A DNA stretch of 53,428 nt, from positions 1-53,428 of the forward strand of contig NZ_LOHG01000017.1 in the NCBI RefSeq assembly GCF_022790535.1. The letters run 5' to 3'. Shown piece by piece: positions 14,353-22,646 of this stretch. This stretch comes from Pseudomonas maioricensis (GTDB taxonomy: Bacteria > Pseudomonadota > Gammaproteobacteria > Pseudomonadales > Pseudomonadaceae). The position numbers were made by a program, and so were the translations under genes. Numbering within the stretch: the first letter of the stretch is position 1; the number at the start of each line of letters is the position of its first letter. Below the pieces are notes generated by a model. That model had not been told where the DNA came from and made no database searches. It saw only the letters and a program-made list of their open reading frames with translations.

Positions 14353-16041
14353 ATGACCAAGACTTCGCGACCTTTATATATTTCCTATGCCGGCCCTTCG
14401 CTGCTGGAAATGCCCCTGCTGAATAAAGGCAGTGCTTTTACCCCGCAAGAGAGGGTCGAATTCAATCTGATCGGTCTGCTACCGCAAAACGTAGAGACGA
14501 TCGAAGAGCAAGTGACGCGGGTGTACAGCCAGTATCAGCAGTGCGCGAGTGATCTGGACAAGCATATTTATCTGCGTTCGATCCAGGACAACAACGAAAC
14601 GTTGTTCTTCCGCCTGCTGGATTCTCACCTCGACGAAATGCTGCCAATTATCTACACACCGACGGTTGGGCAGGCGTGTCAGGAATTCTCCAAGATCTAC
14701 CGCACGCACCGTGGTTTGTTCATCTCGTATCCGGATCGCGACCGTATCGACGACATTCTGCGCAGCGCCACCAAGGATCGGATCAAGATCATCGTCGTGA
14801 CTGACAGCGAGCGGATTCTCGGTCTGGGCGATCAGGGCATCGGCGGCATGGGCATTCCAATCGGCAAGCTGTCGCTGTACACCGCGTGCGGCGGTATCAG
14901 CCCGGCTTACACGTTGCCGATCGTGCTGGACGTCGGCACTAATAACCAGGAATTGCTCGACGATCCGATGTACATGGGCTGGCGCAACAAGCGGGTGACC
15001 GGCAAGGAATACGAAGACTTCATCGCGCTGTTCATCGAGGCCGTTCAGCGTCGCTGGCCGGACGTGTTGCTGCAGTTCGAAGACTTCGCCCAGACCAACG
15101 CCATGCCGTTGCTGGACAAGTACCGCGACGAGCTGTGCTGCTTCAACGACGACATTCAGGGCACCGCATCGGTTGCGGTCGGCACCTTGCTGGCGGCCTG
15201 CAAGGCCAAGAATGAAACCCTCGGTCAGCAGCGCGTGGTGTTCCTCGGTGCCGGTTCGGCGGGTTGCGGTATCGCCGAGCACATCATCGCCGCGATGGTG
15301 ATTGAAGGCCTGACGGAAGCAGAAGCGCGCAAGCGAGTGATGATGGTTGACCGCTTCGGCCTGCTGACTGACAGCATGGACAACCTGCTGGACTTCCAGA
15401 AAAACCTCGCCCAGAAGGCTGGCGACGTGGCGGGCTGGTCGAGTGGCTCGGGTTACCCTGAGCTGCTGGACGTAGTGACCAACGGTAAACCGACTGTGCT
15501 GATCGGCGTGTCGGGCCAGCGTGGCCTGTTCACCGAGCAGATCATCCGCGAGATGCACAAGCACTGCGCCAAGCCATTGGTGATGCCGCTGTCCAACCCG
15601 ACTTCGAAAGTAGAAGTCACCCCGCAGGAAGTCCTGACCTGGACCAACGGCGATGCGCTTGTAGCCACCGGTAGTCCATTTGCGCCAGTGACTGTGGGCG
15701 ACCGTACTTTCCACATCGCGCAGTGCAACAACTCCTACATCTTCCCGGGCATTGGTCTGGGTGTGATCGCGGCGAAAGCCACGCGGATCTCCGACAAGAT
15801 GCTGATGGCGGCGTCCAACGCGCTGGCTGAGTGTTCACCGATGGTGACGGGCAAGGGCGACGCGGTATTGCCGCCGCTGAAGGAGATTCAGGAAGTCAGC
15901 AAGAAGATCGCTTTGGCCGTCGCCAAGCAGGCTCAGGCTGATGGCGTGGCGTTGGAAACTACTGAAGAGTTTCTGGTTGAGGCGATCCAGCGTAACTTCT
16001 GGCAGCCGAAATACCGTGCGTATCGTCGCAGCGCGGTTTGA
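14353..16041 (+). CDS. maeA: NAD-dependent malic enzyme
   Basis: This 562-residue protein has the length of E. coli MaeA (SfcA). It oxidatively decarboxylates malate to pyruvate and reduces NAD. Conserved marks include YTPTVGQACQEFS, the GLGDQGIGGMGIPIGKLSLYTA region, the metal-binding LLQFEDFAQTNA, and the Rossmann loop FLGAGSAGCGIAEH (nucleotide-binding GxGxxG variant). The ATG at 14353 fits the family start. It is monocistronic, ending at a strong terminator. Confidence 0.95.
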   Translation: MTKTSRPLYISYAGPSLLEMPLLNKGSAFTPQERVEFNLIGLLPQNVETIEEQVTRVYSQYQQCASDLDKHIYLRSIQDNNETLFFRLLDSHLDEMLPIIYTPTVGQACQEFSKIYRTHRGLFISYPDRDRIDDILRSATKDRIKIIVVTDSERILGLGDQGIGGMGIPIGKLSLYTACGGISPAYTLPIVLDVGTNNQELLDDPMYMGWRNKRVTGKEYEDFIALFIEAVQRRWPDVLLQFEDFAQTNAMPLLDKYRDELCCFNDDIQGTASVAVGTLLAACKAKNETLGQQRVVFLGAGSAGCGIAEHIIAAMVIEGLTEAEARKRVMMVDRFGLLTDSMDNLLDFQKNLAQKAGDVAGWSSGSGYPELLDVVTNGKPTVLIGVSGQRGLFTEQIIREMHKHCAKPLVMPLSNPTSKVEVTPQEVLTWTNGDALVATGSPFAPVTVGDRTFHIAQCNNSYIFPGIGLGVIAAKATRISDKMLMAASNALAECSPMVTGKGDAVLPPLKEIQEVSKKIALAVAKQAQADGVALETTEEFLVEAIQRNFWQPKYRAYRRSAV

Positions 16042-16065
16042 TCGCGGGCTGACGAGTTAAACGAG

Positions 16066-16099
16066 AGCCGCGACAGGCAAACCTGTCGCGGCTTTTTTA
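16066..16099 (+). terminator. Rho-independent terminator of the malic enzyme gene
   Basis: A 12-bp stem AGCCGCGACAGG / CCTGTCGCGGCT with a short AAA-type loop is followed by TTTTT. Confidence 0.93.
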
Positions 16100-16142
16100 T
16101 GGGTTTAAAATGAAACAGAGTCAACGATCTGAAATGCAATCT

Positions 16143-16232
16143 CTGTGGGAGCTGGGCTTGCCCGCGATAAGGTGGGCGTGATCTGAAGTGAATCGCGTCC
16201 AGCCTTATCGCGGGCAAGCCCAGCTCCCACAG
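16143..16232. repeat. REPIN, GTGGGAGCTGGGCTTGCCCGCGAT class
   Basis: Perfect 30-bp arms lie at 16143-16172 and 16203-16232. The spacer carries a GATCTGAAGTG...GCGTCCAGC motif that recurs in the elements at 22087 and 40437. It lies between the malic enzyme terminator and the ogt-like gene. Confidence 0.92.
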
Positions 16233-16313
16233 GTTCGGTGTTTGCCGTTAGAAAGCGCTGAGTCATGGGCTCCGCGCGACTATCAGTACCTATATAAAAC
16301 ACAGGAGCATCCG

Positions 16314-16949
16314 TTGGAAGGAATCGACAAGGCAGGAACTGAACAGGTCTTCGCCTTCAACGCCGCCCTGAAGAATCTCCTGCAAACCAAACCGGCCAAA
16401 CCCTCCACTGGCGAGCCGCTGTATTTCAACATCTTGCCAACACCTCTGGGCCCAATGTTGGCCATGGCTGAGAAGCGTGGGCTGGTGATGCTCGAATTTC
16501 TGGATCGGCCGATCTTGATGCGCGAAATCGAAGAGCTTCGTAGCCGTTATGGTTACCTGATCGGCGCGGGAGATACGCCGCATCTGCTGCAGGTCGCAGA
16601 CGAACTGAAACGCTACTTCGAAGGCGCGTTGACCCGCTTCGAAGTACCCCTGCACACGCCAGGCAGTATTTTTCAGAATCAGGTGTGGGAAGCGTTACGT
16701 CAGGTCCCTTACGGCACCACCTGCACCTATGGCGAAATCGCCTTGTTGCTGGGTAAGCCGGGAGGTAGTCGCGCTGTAGGGCTGGCTAATGGCAGTAACC
16801 GCATGTCTATCGTTCTGCCGTGCCATCGGGTGATCGGCGCAGATGGCTCGCTCACCGGTTATGGTGGCGGCAAGCATCGCAAGGAATTCCTGTTGCGTCT
16901 GGAGCGCGTAAAGCTGCAGATCGACGAGCAAGGGCAGTTAGCGTTCTGA
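16314..16949 (+). CDS. ogt: Methylated-DNA--protein-cysteine methyltransferase (Ogt type)
   Basis: This 211-residue suicide repair protein removes alkyl groups from O6-alkylguanine. Its acceptor is Cys170 in IVLPCHRVIG, preceded by the DNA-binding GGSRAVGLANGSNR region and the Y-G-x-T-x-T-Y-G segment. The N-terminal third is a ribonuclease-H-like domain. There is no ATG before residue 49; the TTG at 16314 is chosen because AGGAG (16303-16307) stands 6 bases upstream. A longer in-frame start at 16188 falls inside the REP palindrome and is rejected. TATATAAAA near 16290 may be part of its promoter. Confidence 0.88.
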   Translation: MEGIDKAGTEQVFAFNAALKNLLQTKPAKPSTGEPLYFNILPTPLGPMLAMAEKRGLVMLEFLDRPILMREIEELRSRYGYLIGAGDTPHLLQVADELKRYFEGALTRFEVPLHTPGSIFQNQVWEALRQVPYGTTCTYGEIALLLGKPGGSRAVGLANGSNRMSIVLPCHRVIGADGSLTGYGGGKHRKEFLLRLERVKLQIDEQGQLAF

Positions 16950-17096
16950 AGGTCGGAGCGCTGGCCCGATGAACGGTCGGTTTTTGCCCACATTAGCCGT
17001 AAATCCAAGATGAAGATGTTCAACACTTGCAGGACAGATGCGCGGTAATTGCTGACGGCGATATATACTGCGCGCCATTCTTCAAGGGAGAGCCGT

Positions 17097-18230
17097 GTGG
17101 CCATCGATATTCACTGGATTCGCGACGACGACAGCCTCGCCCTGCATTGCGCACAGTGGCAGTCATTGCCCTTTGTTGCCCTCGACACCGAGTTCATGCG
17201 GGTCGACACTTTTTACCCTATCGCGGCCTTGCTGCAGATCGGTGACGGTACCAGCGCCTGGCTGATTGACCCTTTGTTGATCAATGACTGGCGGCCGTTG
17301 TCGGCACTGCTGGAAAACCCTGACGTCATCAAAGTGGTTCACGCTTGCAGCGAAGATCTGGAAGTCCTGCTGCGTTTGACGGGCAGTCTGCCAGCGCCGC
17401 TGTTTGATACTCAACTGGCAGCGGCTTACCTGAACCTTGGCTTCTCCATGGGTTATTCCAGGCTGGTTCAGGACGTACTGAATATCGACCTGCCTAAAGG
17501 TGAGACCCGTTCAGACTGGCTGCAACGCCCGTTATCCGAGACCCAGATCAGCTATGCCGCCGAAGACGCGGTGCATCTGGCCGAGCTGTACGGCATTTTG
17601 CGTCCGCGCCTGTCAGATGAAAAATACGGATGGCTGCTGGAGGACGGGGCGGAGCTGGTTGCCAACCTGCGTCGTGACGTTGACCCGTACGAGGTGTATC
17701 GCGACGCCAAGCTCGCCTGGAAGCTTTCACGTGCGCAGTTGGCAGTATTGCGTGAACTGTGTGCCTGGCGCGAGCGTGAAGCCCGTGCCCGTAATGTGCC
17801 GCGTAATCGTATCGTGCGTGAGCATTCGCTATGGCCGCTGGCCAGAACGCAACCAGACAGTCTGGCCGCGTTGGCGAAGATCGACGATATGCATCCCAAG
17901 ACAGTGCGTCAGGATGGCGAATTCATTCTTGATTTGATTAAAAAATCGGGCAGCGTGCCGCCGGATCAATGGCCGCCAGCGTTGCCGGAGCCTTTGCCGA
18001 TCGAGGCTGCGGCCGTGATCAAGACACTTCGTGCCGTCGGCCAACGCTATGCCGAACAACTGGATATGGCCCCAGAGCTGATGTTGCGTAAAAAGACCCT
18101 CGAAGCCTTGCTCAAAAGCGGCTTTCCCGATGGCCCCTACCAATTGCCCGATTCGCTGCGTGGCTGGCGCCGCGAATTGATGGGTCAGGCGCTGCTCGAC
18201 AGCCTGGCCAACGCAGGAGAACAGCAGTGA
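17097..18230 (+). CDS. rnd: Ribonuclease D
   Basis: This 377-residue 3'-5' exoribonuclease acts in tRNA and stable RNA 3' maturation. The DEDD catalytic core starts at Asp30-x-Glu32 (ALDTEFMR), continues through VVHACSEDLEVL and ends at the Tyr/Asp of SYAAEDAVHL. An HRDC domain follows at about residues 210-290. The start is GTG at 17097 with AAGGGAG upstream; the family N terminus is IDIHWI. The stop overlaps the GTG of ycgL, so the two are coupled, the same order as in other pseudomonads. Confidence 0.95.
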   Translation: MAIDIHWIRDDDSLALHCAQWQSLPFVALDTEFMRVDTFYPIAALLQIGDGTSAWLIDPLLINDWRPLSALLENPDVIKVVHACSEDLEVLLRLTGSLPAPLFDTQLAAAYLNLGFSMGYSRLVQDVLNIDLPKGETRSDWLQRPLSETQISYAAEDAVHLAELYGILRPRLSDEKYGWLLEDGAELVANLRRDVDPYEVYRDAKLAWKLSRAQLAVLRELCAWREREARARNVPRNRIVREHSLWPLARTQPDSLAALAKIDDMHPKTVRQDGEFILDLIKKSGSVPPDQWPPALPEPLPIEAAAVIKTLRAVGQRYAEQLDMAPELMLRKKTLEALLKSGFPDGPYQLPDSLRGWRRELMGQALLDSLANAGEQQ

Positions 18231-18520
18231 AGCGTATTTGCTCGATTTACCGCAGTAGCAAAAGAAATGAAATGTACCTCTACGTGCTCAAGAGCGATGA
18301 GCTCAAGCGCGTACCGCCGGAGTTGATGGTCGCTTTCGGCAAGCCATTTCACGCGTTTGATCTGGTCCTGAGCCCTGAGCGCACATTGTCTCGCGAGGAC
18401 ATCAATAAGGTATTGGAAAACCTCGACACCCAGGGTTACCACCTGCAGATGCCGCCAGCAGAAGACGAGTACATCGAGCACTTGCCCGAAGAGTTGTTGC
18501 GTCGCAACGACCCGGTCTGA
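18227..18520 (+). CDS. ycgL: YcgL-family protein
   Basis: This 97-residue protein has the YcgL domain opening KRICSIYRSSKRNEMYLYV and LMVAFGKPFHAFDLVLSPERTL, a small alpha/beta fold of unknown biochemical role. It is linked to rnd in many gammaproteobacteria. The start is GTG at 18227, overlapping the rnd TGA by 3 bases (GTGA). The C terminus is acidic. Confidence 0.93.
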   Translation: MKRICSIYRSSKRNEMYLYVLKSDELKRVPPELMVAFGKPFHAFDLVLSPERTLSREDINKVLENLDTQGYHLQMPPAEDEYIEHLPEELLRRNDPV

Positions 18521-18635
18521 GCCAGAGCGAACAACCGTTAGCCGACGTTATAAAGACTGGTACTGGTCAGTGCGCACGATGACGTGCGTATTGCCGGTCA
18601 TCGGTCGCATGTATTGTTTTTAAGGTTTTGAAGCC

Positions 18636-19568
18636 ATGCGCGTTCTGATCGCCGAACACGATTACCCTGTCTATACCCAGTTGTTGCGCAAGGCTGCGCC
18701 TGAGCTGGAAATCCTCAGTACTGGCGACTCTGCGGAGCTGTCCAGGTTTGCCACTGATTGCCCGGTCTGGCTCGGTCAGCCGGATTTGCTGGCCAACCTG
18801 TTACGTCAGGGACACAAACCCGCATGGATGCAATCAACCTGGGCTGGCGTTACGCCGCTGCTGGTTGACGGGCTTACCCGAGATTACCGTTTGACCCGTG
18901 CCGTGGGCATTTTTGGTCAGGTGATGGCCGAGTTCGTTCTGACCTACATGTTAGGGCATGAGCGCGAAGTCCTGGCCCGTCTGGTCAGCCAGGTCGAGCG
19001 CAAGTGGGACAACCGCACCGGCCACAGCCTCGCAGGCCGCAAGGCGCTGATCGTGGGGGCGGGTGATATCGGCCTGAGCGTCGCGCAGTTTCTGGTGCCA
19101 TTTGGCGTGCAGGTCTACGGGATTGCTTCAAGCGCTCGCACTCAAGCGCCCTTTGTTGAAGTGGGCGCCATGGAAGATCTGGATCGGCTGGTAGGGGAGG
19201 TTGATTACGTCATCAACCTGCTGCCGAACACGCCGCAAACCCACGATCTGTACGACGCGAAACTGTTCGCCAAATTCAAGCCTACGGGTTTGTTCATGAA
19301 CGTGGGGCGCGGCGTGGCCGTGGTTGATGCTGATCTGGTGGAAGCCCTGAAAGAAGGCCACCTGGCTGGCGCCGTGATTGACGTATGCCGTCAGGAGCCT
19401 CTGCCGCAGCGTCATCCGTTCTGGACCGCCTGGGGCTTGTTGCTGACAGGGCACAGTTCCGCGCCGACGTCGCCGGTAGCGATGGTCGGTTTGTTTCTGG
19501 AAAACCTGAAAGCGTACGAGGCGGGTGATCAATTGCGCGGGGAAGTGGATTTTTCGCGGGGGTATTGA
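18636..19568 (+). CDS. D-2-hydroxyacid dehydrogenase
   Basis: This 310-residue NAD(P)-dependent oxidoreductase has a Rossmann loop GAGDIGLSVAQFL (about residues 138-150). The catalytic triad positions can be read as Arg in NVGRGVAVVD, Glu in DVCRQEPLP and His in LLTGHSSAP. The family covers glyoxylate/hydroxypyruvate reductases, and this gene follows rnd-ycgL in other pseudomonads. The substrate is not predictable. The ATG at 18636 gives the expected MRVLIAEHD start. Confidence 0.88.
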   Translation: MRVLIAEHDYPVYTQLLRKAAPELEILSTGDSAELSRFATDCPVWLGQPDLLANLLRQGHKPAWMQSTWAGVTPLLVDGLTRDYRLTRAVGIFGQVMAEFVLTYMLGHEREVLARLVSQVERKWDNRTGHSLAGRKALIVGAGDIGLSVAQFLVPFGVQVYGIASSARTQAPFVEVGAMEDLDRLVGEVDYVINLLPNTPQTHDLYDAKLFAKFKPTGLFMNVGRGVAVVDADLVEALKEGHLAGAVIDVCRQEPLPQRHPFWTAWGLLLTGHSSAPTSPVAMVGLFLENLKAYEAGDQLRGEVDFSRGY

Positions 19569-19591
19569 GGCTAGGTCTATCGTCGCATCCG

Positions 19592-19657
19592 GGTAGGAGC
19601 CAACTTGTTGGCGAGGCGTGTCAGGGAAAACTCTCGCGAACAAGTTCGCTCCTACCG
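19592..19657. repeat. REP pair, GAGCCAACTTGTTGGCGAGGC class
   Basis: The arms GGTAGGAGCCAACTTGTTGG and CGAACAAGTTCGCTCCTACC are imperfect inverted copies; each contains its own AACTTGTT core. It separates convergent genes. Confidence 0.85.
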
Positions 19658-19667
19658 GATTTTGTGT

Positions 19668-20261
19668 TTACAGGCTGAAATCACCTTCAGCCGCCAACTG
19701 CGCCACGGTCTGACGTGGGCTCGGGGCCTCGCGACCTTGCAGATACTCAGGCAAGGTCGATTTGTCCCCCAGCTTGCCGATCGCTACCGCTGCGTGCAGT
19801 GCGTAGCCTTCCGGAACGTTCAACTCTTTACGCGTCAGCTCCTGATCGAAACCGGCCATGCCGTGGGTGTGCCAGCCGCTTAGGCTTGCTTGCAGTGCCA
19901 GATAGCCCCAGGCAGAACCGGTATCAAAGGTATGCCACAGCGCCGGGCTTTCTTCAGTCGCGCCAGGGGCTGTGAACGTCGTCTTGGAAATCACGATAAC
20001 CAGCGCTGCCGCGTGCTGGGCCCAGTTACGGTTGAATTCGTTCAGCAGGCCCAGGTAACGCTCCCAGTTTGGCGTGTCCCGACGTGCATACAGAAAACGC
20101 CAAGGTTGCGAGTTATACGCCGAAGGTGCCCAGCGAGCGGCTTCGAAAAAGCTCAGCAGGGTTTCCTCAGGGATGCTTTCGCCACTGAACGCGCGAGGCG
20201 ACCAGCGTTCGGTGAATTGTGGGTCGATAGGGTGATCGGCGATGCGAGGGTTTGTGCTCAT
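19668..20261 (-). CDS. Nitroreductase-family FMN oxidoreductase
   Basis: This 197-residue protein has the nitroreductase fold marks SPRAFSGESIPEETLLSFFEAARWAPSAYNSQPWRF (FMN-phosphate and ring contacts) and AWGYLALQASLSGWHTHGM. Family members use NAD(P)H to reduce quinones, nitroaromatics or other substrates. The start at 20261 gives MSTNPRIADHP; an in-frame start 12 codons upstream has no ribosome site. The physiological substrate is unknown. Confidence 0.87.
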   Translation of the reverse strand: MSTNPRIADHPIDPQFTERWSPRAFSGESIPEETLLSFFEAARWAPSAYNSQPWRFLYARRDTPNWERYLGLLNEFNRNWAQHAAALVIVISKTTFTAPGATEESPALWHTFDTGSAWGYLALQASLSGWHTHGMAGFDQELTRKELNVPEGYALHAAVAIGKLGDKSTLPEYLQGREAPSPRQTVAQLAAEGDFSL

Positions 20262-20476
20262 GAGAATCCTGAAAGGCAAGGAGGGAGGAACGCTCAAGCG
20301 GTGGGCCGTTGACGGCAGGCATCGCGGATGTCGTATAAAAGCAGCGGACTAAAACTACTGCGCCGTCCGTCAGATGACAAGTATTGCGTACCGACAGTCG
20401 ACCACACTTGGCCCGAGGGCCTTGTCGCACTAGACTGGCCGCCTTTTTTCCTACCTGATGCTAATAGCCCGAACCC

Positions 20477-20926
20477 ATGGCCGCTAAAGTCGAACCTTTC
20501 TGGATCCGCAAAACCCTCGCACAACTGGATACCACCGAGTGGGAGTCGCTGTGTGATGGCTGCGGCCTGTGCTGCCTGCAAAAGCTTGAGGATGAGGATG
20601 ACAACAGCGTCTATTACACGCGCATCGCCTGCAAGCTGCTCGACCTGAAGACCTGTCAGTGCACGGACTACCCGAACCGTCGCGCCTCGGTGCCGGATTG
20701 AATCCAGCTCACGCCTGGGCAGGCTGATGAGTTCAAATGGTTGCCGCCGACCTGTGGTTATCGATTGGTCAGTGAAGGCAAAGACCTGCCACTCTGGCAT
20801 CACCTTGTGTGCGGTGACCGGGATGCAGTGCATCAGGAGCGCATCTCCCAGTCTGGCCGTATGGTCAGCGAGAACAGCGTGCCTGAGGACGATTGGGAGG
20901 ATTACCTGATCTTTCGGGCGGGGTGA
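20477..20926 (+). pseudogene. ycgN: YcgN family cysteine-cluster protein with an in-frame TGA at a conserved cysteine
   Basis: The reading frame from 20477 to the final TGA at 20926 encodes a 149-codon YcgN (UPF0260) protein, the family length. It opens with a cysteine cluster CDGCGLCCLQK and continues ACKLLDLKTCQCTDYP. Codon 75 (20699-20701) is TGA where relatives have the Cys of the PDC motif; E. coli has EPDCIKLT. The frame continues intact and conserved afterwards: IQLTPGQADEFKWLPPTCGYR through DWEDYLIFRAG. One base change (TGC to TGA) explains it. The product would be a 74-residue N-terminal fragment unless the TGA is read through. Confidence 0.8.
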
Positions 20927-20940
20927 ATTACTGCGCGTAT

Positions 20941-21012
20941 CGGTAGGAGGCAACTTGTTGGCGAGGCGGTGTGTCAGTCACCGCCTCTCGCGAACAAGTT
21001 CGCTCCTACCGG
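20941..21012. repeat. REP pair, GAGGCAACTTGTTGGCGAGGC class
   Basis: The inverted arms start CGGTAGGAGGCAACTTGTTGG and end AACAAGTTCGCTCCTACCGG, with a CGGTG...CACCG loop region. It separates ycgN from the convergent DUF2892 gene. Confidence 0.88.
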
Positions 21013-21023
21013 TGCGGTGGGTT

Positions 21024-21398
21024 TTACAGCCCGTTCTTCGGCTTGGTCAGCGCTTCCAGGCCTTCAGTCAGCGCATCTTCAGTGGCCACTTCAGCTTTGG
21101 TCTTCAACAGGCTCAGTTCATCACCGGCACGCTTGATGCGTGATTTGGCAATGTCCAGGTCGCTGCGGCTTTTTTCGACGAGGCTCTTGGCTGAGCAGTG
21201 CCCAGTGATCCCGCGAGCCAATACTGCGCCACCAATGGCCAGTTGAATCAGGCCGAAGAAGCCGCCACGGCGCAAGCCTTTACCCATCATCAGGACGCCG
21301 CCTGCCAGTGAGCCGACGCGCTCCCAGCCTTGAACGTTCTGTTGCGGTTGGCCCTGGACTGCATTGTCGATGCGCTCAATGATCGGGGTATCGCTCAT
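21024..21398 (-). CDS. DUF2892-like small membrane protein
   Basis: This 124-residue protein begins with a hydrophilic 25-residue stretch, followed by a hydrophobic double segment at about 26-66 (ERVGSLAGGVLMMGKGLRRGG, then FGLIQLAIGGAVLARGITGHC). The glycine-rich helices ending in GHC fit the DUF2892/YgaP-like inner-membrane family. A charged, coiled-coil-prone tail follows from about residue 70. The ATG at 21398 follows GGAGC. The role is unknown. It ends against a REP element. Confidence 0.7.
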   Translation of the reverse strand: MSDTPIIERIDNAVQGQPQQNVQGWERVGSLAGGVLMMGKGLRRGGFFGLIQLAIGGAVLARGITGHCSAKSLVEKSRSDLDIAKSRIKRAGDELSLLKTKAEVATEDALTEGLEALTKPKNGL

Positions 21399-21484
21399 GA
21401 TCGTGCTCCGTGATGAGATGATTTCGGTTCAGTAAGAACTGACTGTCGCCTTCCGAAACTGTTCAATCCATTTCTGCCGAGTGT

Positions 21485-21973
21485 TTACGAATCAGCTTGT
21501 TCGCGACCGAATTGCGGGCCCGAGCGGGTGTTGATGCCTTTGGCCATGCGGTCGTACAGCACGACGTTTACGGTTGCAGCGAGGTTCATGCAGCCTTGGG
21601 TCGGGATGTACACCACATCCTCGCACCAGTCGCGAATCTCTTTGTCCAGCGAACCGTCTTCCGGGCCGAAAATGTACAGTGCGCGATCCGGGTGAGTGTA
21701 TTCAGGCAGGGCGCGGGCACCGTCCACCAATTCCACGGCGACTGGAATGCAGCCCAGTGGCAGGATGCTTTTCAGATCCTCGATGCCAATCAGCGGGATG
21801 TCCTGATGGATCTTCTTGGTGTCGGTAATGAAGTCCCGGGCGCGCTCGTAGCGTTTGCCGGTATAGAACACCGATGCGACGCCATAGCAACCCGCCGCAC
21901 GCATCACGGAGCCTACGTTTTCCGGAGACTTGGGATTGAACAGGCCGATGCAGGCATAGCGTTTGTTTGCCAC
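21485..21973 (-). CDS. SpoU/TrmH-family RNA 2'-O-methyltransferase
   Basis: This 162-residue SPOUT-fold protein keeps the knot motifs: motif 1 NPKSPENVGSVMRAAGCYG (residues about 13-31), motif 2 LYIFGPEDGSLDKEI and motif 3 PTQGCMNLAATVNVVLYDR. The substrate could be tRNA or rRNA; it is similar in length to TrmL-type enzymes but shows differences, so no symbol is given. The start is GTG at 21973, since no in-frame ATG precedes the conserved KRYACIGLFNP segment. Confidence 0.88.
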   Translation of the reverse strand: MANKRYACIGLFNPKSPENVGSVMRAAGCYGVASVFYTGKRYERARDFITDTKKIHQDIPLIGIEDLKSILPLGCIPVAVELVDGARALPEYTHPDRALYIFGPEDGSLDKEIRDWCEDVVYIPTQGCMNLAATVNVVLYDRMAKGINTRSGPQFGREQADS

Positions 21974-22086
21974 GGGGAAGTGCTCGCTGGGAAAAGCGGG
22001 CGATTATACGGGCTTTAGGCATTTCTCGTAGCGCACGAATAAATGGCGCATCTTCTGATGGTGAGATTCCGATCTGAAACGCGATT

Positions 22087-22177
22087 CTGTGGGAGCGAGG
22101 CTTGCCCGCGATAGGGTTGGACGCGGTCCACTTTAGATCGCGTCCAGCTCTATCGCGGGCAAGCACCGCTCCCACAG
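22087..22177. repeat. REPIN, GTGGGAGCGAGGCTTGCCCGCGAT class
   Basis: The arms CTGTGGGAGCGAGGCTTGCC (from 22087) and GGCAAGCACCGCTCCCACAG (to 22177) are imperfect copies; the spacer GGACGCGGTCCACTTTAGATC resembles those at 16143 and 40437. It lies just upstream of the SpoU gene. Confidence 0.88.
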
Positions 22178-22205
22178 GATATGCGTCTGGAGTTGGATCG
22201 CGCTA

Positions 22206-22580
22206 TCAGTCGTCTTTCTTCATGAGTCCCGCCAACGCCGCAAACGGATTGTGCGTCGCCTTGGCTGTTTTCGGGCTGCTGGTGGAGGTTTCCGAGAAGT
22301 ACTGCTGGTCGGTGTAGCGCGAGTGCTCGTTGTCGTGGCAGTACAGGCAGAGCAATTCCCAGTTCGAGCCATCCTGAGGATTGTTGTCGTGGTTGTGATC
22401 GCGGTGGTGAACGGTCAGTTCACTCAGGCGCTTTCCGGCAAACTCGCGTGCGCAACGGCCGCAGACATGGGGGTACATGCGCAATGCCTTGTCGCGATAA
22501 CCCATTTCGCGGTCACGCTGGGCGTCGGCCAGGATGCGATCCAGCTTGGCGGTGTGGGAGGGTGGGTTGGCCGTGCTCAT
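22206..22580 (-). CDS. yajD: YajD-family HNH nuclease
   Basis: This 124-residue protein has a Cys-x2-Cys zinc pair (HVCGRCAREF), the HNH core LTVHHRDHNHDNNPQDGSNWELLCLYCHDNEH with a second Cys pair, and a YajD-like helical N terminus. HNH proteins cut DNA; the YajD target is not established. The ATG at 22580 is chosen for the upstream AGGTGA, against a longer in-frame start at 22625. The tail GLMKKDD is hydrophilic. Confidence 0.88.
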   Translation of the reverse strand: MSTANPPSHTAKLDRILADAQRDREMGYRDKALRMYPHVCGRCAREFAGKRLSELTVHHRDHNHDNNPQDGSNWELLCLYCHDNEHSRYTDQQYFSETSTSSPKTAKATHNPFAALAGLMKKDD

Positions 22581-22646
22581 GGGGTCACCTGTATCGGATT
22601 CGGTCGTGAAACAATAATGCGCCAAGTCTAGCGCGTCGCAAGGGGT

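Noticed and set aside
14479..15714. A 411-codon minus-strand ORF across the malic enzyme gene
   Set aside because: It is fully antisense to a well-conserved gene. Long antisense frames are expected in GC-rich DNA, and the translation has no family sense.
20699..20725. SECIS element supporting selenocysteine at the ycgN TGA
   Set aside because: Only a short GCCT/AGGC stem is available, without the usual apical loop; a nonsense mutation is the simpler reading.
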